A DNA stretch of 64,000 nucleotides from Oscillospiraceae bacterium (GTDB lineage: Bacteria; Bacillota; Clostridia; Oscillospirales; CAG-272), in the NCBI GenBank assembly GCA_015063895.1, contig SVTG01000002.1, positions 99,130-163,129 of the forward strand, read 5' to 3'. Shown in pieces: positions 59,792 through 64,000 of this stretch. Numbering within the stretch: position 1 is the stretch's first letter; each line of letters starts with the position of its first letter. The notes under the pieces were generated by a model that was not told the DNA's origin, made no database searches, and saw only the letters and a list, made by a program, of their open reading frames with translations. The position numbers and the translations under genes were made by a program.

Positions 59792-60628
59792 TTAAAGCTG
59801 GGCTTGACAGCCCTTTTTTATGCGAAAATGTAAAGGGGAGAGCCCGGTTTTTTGCTTGAAGGTCTTGGAAAAATGCTCGGGATTTTCAAAGCCGCACCGC
59901 TCTCCCACCGAACCGATATTCAGCTCGGTTTCAAGCAACAGCGTTTTTGCCGCCTCAATGCGCTTTTCGGTCAGATACGAGACGATGGTGGTATCGAATG
60001 CGCACTTAAAATGCTCAGTCAGCGTCACGGTGCTGTAGTGAAAATGCAGTGCCAGCTCCGAAAGGGTGATTTTTTGAGCATAGTTGCGGTCTAAATAGTC
60101 ACGCAGTAAAAGGGCTGTACCGCGCTCCTCTGTGTCAAGCACGTTGGTGGCGGCAATAGCGGCAGCAAACATTTGAAGTGTGTTGACAAGCGCCTGCTGC
60201 TCATCTGCGGTGTGCGTGGCTAACTGAGCGATCAGTGTGCGCAGCCTTTGCTCAGCGATCCCCTCGCCGATAAATTGCAATCCCTCCCGTAGGGCGAGCT
60301 CTTGCTGTGCTATGTCTTGCCCGATCGCTTCTCCGACAAATAAATAGCCCTGCAGCACGCCCTTGCTGATGACGGGGGCAACCGCCTCGAAAAGCCCAAA
60401 AGGGCAGGTAAAGGTATGCGTTTTTCTTGTTTTTGCTACGGTGGCAAAGGCCGCTTCATCGGAGGCAAAGCAGCGGTTGAAGCCCTTGGCAGTGGTATGC
60501 ACGGCATTGCAATAGCTGTAAGCGGTAGGACCGGCCCAGGCGATGCATCGCGCCTGCTTATCATACAGGGCCACCCGCATGCCCGAGATCAGATAAAAGT
60601 CCTGCAATAGCTTTTCGGCTTGGCTCAT
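59792..60628 (-). CDS. AraC-family regulator with PocR sensory domain
   Basis: This 278-residue protein has an N-terminal PocR domain (about 1-125) with several cysteines (CIAWAGPTAYSYC, FNRCFASDEAA, FTCPFGLFEAV). A linker and the AraC double helix-turn-helix (about 175-275) follow. PocR domains bind small hydrocarbon derivatives or diols such as 1,2-propanediol; here a sugar or polyol is plausible. It is divergent from the barrel-enzyme/transporter operon and precedes the Gfo/Idh gene, so it probably controls both. Confidence 0.9.
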   Translation of the reverse strand: MSQAEKLLQDFYLISGMRVALYDKQARCIAWAGPTAYSYCNAVHTTAKGFNRCFASDEAAFATVAKTRKTHTFTCPFGLFEAVAPVISKGVLQGYLFVGEAIGQDIAQQELALREGLQFIGEGIAEQRLRTLIAQLATHTADEQQALVNTLQMFAAAIAATNVLDTEERGTALLLRDYLDRNYAQKITLSELALHFHYSTVTLTEHFKCAFDTTIVSYLTEKRIEAAKTLLLETELNIGSVGERCGFENPEHFSKTFKQKTGLSPLHFRIKKGCQAQL

Positions 60629-60657
60629 GATACCCTCCTTGTGTTTTTGATAAAAAT

Positions 60658-60686
60658 ATTATAGCAAAATAGGGGCGTAATGTCAA
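60658..60686 (-). promoter_or_regulatory. Promoter of the PocR-AraC gene
   Basis: On the minus strand TTGACA (60681-60686) and TATAAT (60658-60663) have a 17-bp spacer. Confidence 0.8.
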
Positions 60687-60734
60687 TTTGAATTTATGTT
60701 TTATGGATATGACAAGTAGATTTAGTGAAAAAAC

Positions 60735-60763
60735 ATGTCATTTTTTCGCTTTTTTGCTATAAT
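60735..60763 (+). promoter_or_regulatory. Probable activator-dependent promoter of the barrel-enzyme operon
   Basis: A TATAAT (60758-60763) has only ATGTCA at the -35 position (60735-60740). An inverted pair ATGACA (about 60709) / TGTCAT (60736) spans the region just upstream. This fits positive control by the divergent AraC protein. Confidence 0.5.
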
Positions 60764-60794
60764 GAAGGCATATTGATATATAAGGAGCGTGCTT

Positions 60795-61859
60795 ATGAGC
60801 AAAAGAAGCTTATTGACCGGTGTTGCCTATCATGGCAACCGTATGCCCTCACACGTGCGTACCGATATGCGCGAGATCGCAAGGGCGGATATGGATATTG
60901 TGGTACATATGTTCTCTCATACCGACTGGGAGCGCCATAAGACGGTAATGAAGGATATCTTTGCCATTACCGAGGATCAGGGGCTTGAGGTGTGGGTGGA
61001 TAACTGGGGTATTGGCGGTGCCCCCGGCGACAAATCCCATTTTCTTTCGTATCATCCCGATGCGCATATGTATAACAGCGATGGCACCATGCACCCCTAT
61101 CAGGTCTGCCTCAACAGCCCCGAATACCGTCGCTTTGTTAAGGATTGGCTCGATACGGTAGCAGAGATCGGCGGCAAGACCATCTTTTGGGACGAGCCCT
61201 TTTTCCCGACGCCCGCGCCCAAAACGCCCGACGAGCGTGTGGTTTATACCTGCCGTTGTCCGCGTTGTCAGAAAATGTTTGAGGAGCGCTACCATCATCC
61301 GATGCCGACGTTGCTTTGCCCTGAGGTGGATGAGTTCCGCACGGCGACTCTGCTTGACTACTTTGGCGAGATCACGGCATACAGCGCTTCGCTTGGCATG
61401 TATAACGCCGTTTGCGTGATGCTCAAGCCTCATTACGGCATTTGTCTGGATACGCTTGATAAGATCTGCAGTCTGCCGCATCTGCACAACGTGGGCTGTG
61501 ACCCCTATTGGTATAGCGCCAAGGCCGACGACGCATACGATTTTGTGTTTGAAAGAACCAAAAAGAATATGCAGATCGCCAAGGATTACAAAAAGGATCA
61601 TAACGTGTGGATCCAGAGCTATCACGTGCCACGCGGGCGCGAGGAGGAGATCATTGAGGCGACAGCTGCCGCTTACGATGCCGGTGCCCGCACGCTGCTG
61701 GCTTGGGGCTTCCATGGCAGCGAATCAAACGATTACCGCGCCGCCAATCCCGAGCGCACGTGGGATATCACCGTGGAGGCCATGCGCCGTGTGCGCGCCG
61801 AGGAGCGCGACCGTCAGCTTGCGGAAAAGCGTAAGAAGTATAAGGGGCTTGACGTGTAA
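60795..61859 (+). CDS. Unknown barrel-like protein, putative sugar-active enzyme
   Basis: This 354-residue cytoplasmic protein looks like a TIM-barrel hydrolase: alternating strands and helices with acidic or aromatic strand ends (IFWDEPFFPTP ~135, HNVGCDPYWYSA ~240, LAWGFHGSESNDY ~300). A Cys pair TCRCPRCQKMF (~155) may bind zinc. I do not recognise a characterised family; a glycosidase of the unassigned kind seen next to PocR-AraC regulators is plausible. ATG 60795 follows AGGAG; a GTG two codons earlier touches that site. Its stop overlaps the transporter start (TAATG). Confidence 0.7.
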   Translation: MSKRSLLTGVAYHGNRMPSHVRTDMREIARADMDIVVHMFSHTDWERHKTVMKDIFAITEDQGLEVWVDNWGIGGAPGDKSHFLSYHPDAHMYNSDGTMHPYQVCLNSPEYRRFVKDWLDTVAEIGGKTIFWDEPFFPTPAPKTPDERVVYTCRCPRCQKMFEERYHHPMPTLLCPEVDEFRTATLLDYFGEITAYSASLGMYNAVCVMLKPHYGICLDTLDKICSLPHLHNVGCDPYWYSAKADDAYDFVFERTKKNMQIAKDYKKDHNVWIQSYHVPRGREEEIIEATAAAYDAGARTLLAWGFHGSESNDYRAANPERTWDITVEAMRRVRAEERDRQLAEKRKKYKGLDV

Positions 61860-62740
61860 TGAGAAGCGTGGTTCTCATCGGCATGATGATATTGCTCTAC
61901 ACCCTGCAATCGCTGCTTTGTAAAAAATATTCCGATCACTATCCCGGAAAGGACGAGATGGCCTCGCCCGTTTTTACACTGGTCAGCGGCGCGGTGGTTG
62001 TGGCGGTATCGTTTGCGGTGGCGGGATTTTCCTTTAAAGCGGCGCCCCTGACGCTGCTTTTGGGTGTGTGTAACGCAGCCATTTTGTTTGGCTATAACGC
62101 CTTCATTATCAAAGCGGCACAAACGGGTGCGTATTCGGTGCTCATGGTCTTTTCCATTGCCGGCGGTATTATGATACCTGTGGTGTCAGGGGTTGTCTTT
62201 TTTGGTGACAAGCCTTCGTTTTTCAAGATCCTCTCGCTTCTTGTGATCTTTGTGGCGGTCTTCATGGTCAGCCACCGCAAGGGCGAGGCGTTGGCTACCG
62301 ACAAGGTCTTTATACCCGCTTGTGTGGGACTTGGTTTTTGCAATGGCACGTACGGTGCTTTGCTTGATGCACAGCAGCGTCTGACGGGTGCCGCCGAGAA
62401 GGAAGAGATGGTTGCGATGACCTACGCTCTTGCGGTATTGATCTCCTTTGTGTTTATGCTGCTAAAGCAAAAGCGTAACGCTTTTGGTGCGCTGCGCCAG
62501 ACACGCAGATCGCTGTTTTATTTGCTGATCTGCTCTGTGGTGGTGGCACTTGCCATTAACGTTATGGTGGCGATCATTCCTTTGGTGGATATCGCGGTGC
62601 TTTATACCTTTGATAACGCAGGCACCTTTTTGTTTTCGGTGATCGCTTCGGTTATCTTCTTCCGTGAACGCCTTTCTCGTTTAAACGTAGCGGGGTGCGC
62701 TGTGATGTGTATTGCCCTTATTTGCGTGTCAATTCTTTGA
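61859..62740 (+). CDS. DMT-superfamily (EamA/RhaT-like) transporter
   Basis: This 293-residue membrane protein has ten predicted helices and the two-repeat plan of drug/metabolite transporters. The first half ends near VFMVSHRKGEAL and the second begins at FIPACVGLGFCNGTYG. RhaT-like members import sugars; others export metabolites. It is translationally coupled (1-nt overlap) to the unknown enzyme, so it probably moves that enzyme's substrate or product. Confidence 0.85.
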   Translation: MRSVVLIGMMILLYTLQSLLCKKYSDHYPGKDEMASPVFTLVSGAVVVAVSFAVAGFSFKAAPLTLLLGVCNAAILFGYNAFIIKAAQTGAYSVLMVFSIAGGIMIPVVSGVVFFGDKPSFFKILSLLVIFVAVFMVSHRKGEALATDKVFIPACVGLGFCNGTYGALLDAQQRLTGAAEKEEMVAMTYALAVLISFVFMLLKQKRNAFGALRQTRRSLFYLLICSVVVALAINVMVAIIPLVDIAVLYTFDNAGTFLFSVIASVIFFRERLSRLNVAGCAVMCIALICVSIL

Positions 62741-62838
62741 TTTTTGGAAAAATCAAGAATGGCGTAAAATTAAAATTGGAATATTTTAAGAGAAAACTGG
62801 AAATTTATCAAAGCGAAGCGAGATCCATTCTGCTGTTG

Positions 62839-62930
62839 AATAAGAAAAGGCACCCCCACGGGTGCCTTTTCTTATTTGCCTAAGAGCGACCAAAAGGTGC
62901 GTGAAGTGGGGCAAGAACGACTAAAAGTAC
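62839..62930. terminator. Terminator and conserved motif (cassette 2, left edge)
   Basis: The stem AATAAGAAAAGGCACC / GGTGCCTTTTCTTATT (62839-62876) is repeated base for base at 63681-63718. Next to it (62884-62930) lies the motif with two CGACYAAAAG units around GTGGGGCAAGAA, related to 53552-53604. The 98 bp between the transporter stop and the stem show nothing else. Confidence 0.8.
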
Positions 62931-62966
62931 ACCAATAGTAAAGCTTGTCAAATTGGAATTTGACGA

Positions 62967-63296
62967 TTAGAATATACCGCCGTTATACTTTTTCATTGCA
63001 TAGAAGCTAACAAGCATTCCTACAATGATGCCAACAATCAGTTCTATCACACCGATTATAACAAAAGCTTGGAGTTGTGTTTGCTCGAAAATCAAGAACA
63101 GAATGCCAAACACAAGCATAGAGAGACCGATGATAAGCGTTCCCAAACCAACGAGCTTACCAAACGGCTTTCTATTTTCCTCGGTCACTCGTTGTCTGTG
63201 ATACCAATGGAGAGAAGATATATTTCCTGTCATATTGATTATGCCGAGAATGGAAACCAGTATCCCCAATCCCGAAACAGTGAAAAAAGTTGCCAT
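62967..63296 (-). CDS. Small membrane protein of insulated cassette 2
   Basis: This 109-residue protein has three hydrophobic helices (about 5-22, 48-68, 75-100) and a charged loop HWYHRQRVTEENRKPFGK between the first two. It resembles small uncharacterised DUF3784-like membrane proteins of Firmicutes, without a known function. ATG 63296 follows AGGAGAAAC. It lies in the same architecture as the orphan gene at 53613-54146: terminator and motif on one side, promoter and hairpin array on the other. Confidence 0.75.
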   Translation of the reverse strand: MATFFTVSGLGILVSILGIINMTGNISSLHWYHRQRVTEENRKPFGKLVGLGTLIIGLSMLVFGILFLIFEQTQLQAFVIIGVIELIVGIIVGMLVSFYAMKKYNGGIF

Positions 63297-63331
63297 TTTG
63301 TTTCTCCTGTAAATTCTTATTTATCGATTAG

Positions 63332-63360
63332 ATTATACCACAAAGTCTAACTAAAATCAA
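63332..63360 (-). promoter_or_regulatory. Promoter of the cassette 2 gene, -35 at the array edge
   Basis: On the minus strand TTGATT (63355-63360) and TATAAT (63332-63337) have a 17-bp spacer, the same placement against the AAGGC-GTA-GCCTT hairpin as in cassette 1. Confidence 0.75.
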
Positions 63361-63675
63361 GGCGTAGCCTTGTATATCATCAAGCCGCAGAAATGCACCT
63401 TCGGTGATGCCATACGCCTTCGGCGATTCTATACACGCTGGCGCGTGATGCCATGCGCCTTCGTCGATTTCATACACGCTGGCGCGTGATGCCATGCGCC
63501 TTCGTCGATTCCATACACGCTGGCGCGTGATGCCATACGCCTTCGTCGATTCTATACACGCTGGCGCGTGATGCCATACGCCTTCGTCGATTCTATACAC
63601 GCTGGCGCGTGATGCCATGCGCCTTCGTCGATTCCATACACGCTGGCGCGTGATGCCATGCCAAGCCTGCGGCTT
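63359..63675. repeat. Hairpin array 2 with six 41-bp tandem repeats
   Basis: The array opens with AAGGCGTAGCCTTGTATATCATC, as in array 1 (first 20 bases shown suffice). It then has six head-to-tail 41-bp units (63405-63650) carrying CGCC-TTCG-type and CACGC-TGGC-GCGTG hairpins, and closes with CCAAGCCTGCGGCTTGG. Units differ at only a few positions. The frames through it encode only a repetitive peptide and are not genes. Confidence 0.88.
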
Positions 63676-63680
63676 GGATA

Positions 63681-63718
63681 AATAAGAAAAGGCACCCCCA
63701 CGGGTGCCTTTTCTTATT
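63681..63718. terminator. Terminator closing cassette 2
   Basis: AATAAGAAAAGGCACC / GGTGCCTTTTCTTATT is identical to the stem at 62839-62876, so the cassette is flanked by direct copies of one terminator. Confidence 0.88.
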
Positions 63719-63957
63719 TGCCTACTGACATCAATATTGATACAGTCAAAAAGCGGTGCATTTTCAATAAAAAATCGTTACATGATAAAGTTGCGTAACA
63801 TTGCAAAAAAACAAATCGTTTACGAGGGCGTGTAATCGTTCATAAAAAAGTATCATTCGTTTACCTACCTATGCATTATATAATTCGAGTCAAGGTTGAA
63901 ATAGGGCCTTGACTTTTTTGCGTTTTAGAGTGATAGATATAAGCGGAGGTGAACGAA
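63719..63957 (+). promoter_or_regulatory. Leader region with TCGTT repeats before the last gene
   Basis: Four related boxes of the form ATCGTT(T)A(C) lie at 63773, 63813, 63833 and 63854, with a near-palindrome GTTGCGTAAC at 63790. TATAAT occurs at 63879-63884. A hairpin AGTCAAGG/CCTTGACT (63888-63914) followed by TTTTTT may act as terminator or leader structure. GGAGG precedes the ATG. Confidence 0.45.
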
Positions 63958-64000
63958 ATGAAACGAAAAGATGCAGAGGCAGAAACAAGATACCGCCTGG
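63958..64000 (+). CDS. Start of an unknown gene (3' end outside window)
   Basis: ATG at 63958 follows AAGCGGAGGTGAACGAA, a strong ribosome site. Only 14 codons are visible (MKRKDAEAETRYRL), a charged start that cannot be assigned to a family. The long leader with repeated boxes suggests regulated expression. Confidence 0.55.
   Translation, partial: MKRKDAEAETRYRL

Noticed and set aside
63328..63618. Repetitive 96-residue frame
   Set aside because: A product of reading the 41-bp tandem repeat; no start signal and no matching gene context.
63405..63650. Possible CRISPR array
   Set aside because: Units are contiguous and nearly identical along their whole length with no variable spacers, and no cas genes are present.

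Overview
The window reads as chromosomal DNA of an anaerobic, probably spore-forming gut Clostridia (Bacillota), most like an uncultured Oscillospirales or Christensenellales lineage. Support: a stand-alone spoIIIAH, a glycyl radical enzyme with its activase, a BspA-type leucine-rich-repeat lipoprotein, many sigma-A promoters with 16-18 bp spacers, strong Shine-Dalgarno sites, and many cytoplasmic plant-glycan hydrolases each paired with an AraC regulator. I cannot name a species.

Layout. 1-3.5 kb: a MarR-controlled heterodimeric ABC exporter. 3.6-5.9 kb: spoIIIAH behind a sigma-E-like promoter, and a surface LRR lipoprotein. 6.0-11.6 kb: a YifB/ComM-type ATPase, purB, a degenerate AMP-binding ligase and a DegV fatty-acid-binding protein. 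11.6-15.4 kb (minus strand): an ABC exporter pair and an RsmB/RsmF-type rRNA methylase. 15.5-15.7 kb: tRNA-Leu and an initiator tRNA. 15.7-26.7 kb: a mosaic in which long intergenic repeats bracket a two-component/ABC immunity-type operon, an AraC plus GH127 pair, and an ECF sigma/anti-sigma operon. 26.7-32.7 kb: a decaying rhamnosidase locus (truncated GH78, DUF4838, frameshifted GH78) and a ceramidase-like enzyme. 32.7-37.7 kb: a Zn-dehydrogenase, glycyl-radical activase and glycyl radical enzyme operon with a divergent AraC. 37.8-41.6 kb: an amino-sugar operon (nagA, ROK-like, NahK-like). 41.7-47.9 kb: an ABC exporter and an AraC / ROK kinase / GH2 set. 47.9-53.4 kb: a Gld-type ABC operon with DUF4340. 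53.5-55.8 kb: an insulated orphan gene with a hairpin array, tRNA-Arg, a CPBP-like protein and a small Cys protein. 55.8-62.7 kb: a beta-helix protein, an AEC remnant, cysteine synthase, Gfo/Idh, a PocR-AraC regulator, an unknown barrel-like enzyme and a DMT transporter. 62.8-64 kb: a second insulated orphan gene with a hairpin array containing a 41-bp tandem repeat, then the start of a new gene.

Together the genes suggest uptake and intracellular trimming of plant or host oligosaccharides (arabinose, rhamnose, mannose-type and amino sugars) under local AraC control, with the glycyl radical operon likely handling a sugar-derived or amine substrate anaerobically. No sugar-import system lies in the window.

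The most unusual material is intergenic. There is a ~590-bp repeat carrying tRNA-3'-end-like and base-pair-conserving hairpin segments that precedes two unrelated signalling operons. There are also two 'terminator - orphan gene - promoter - hairpin-array - terminator' cassettes.
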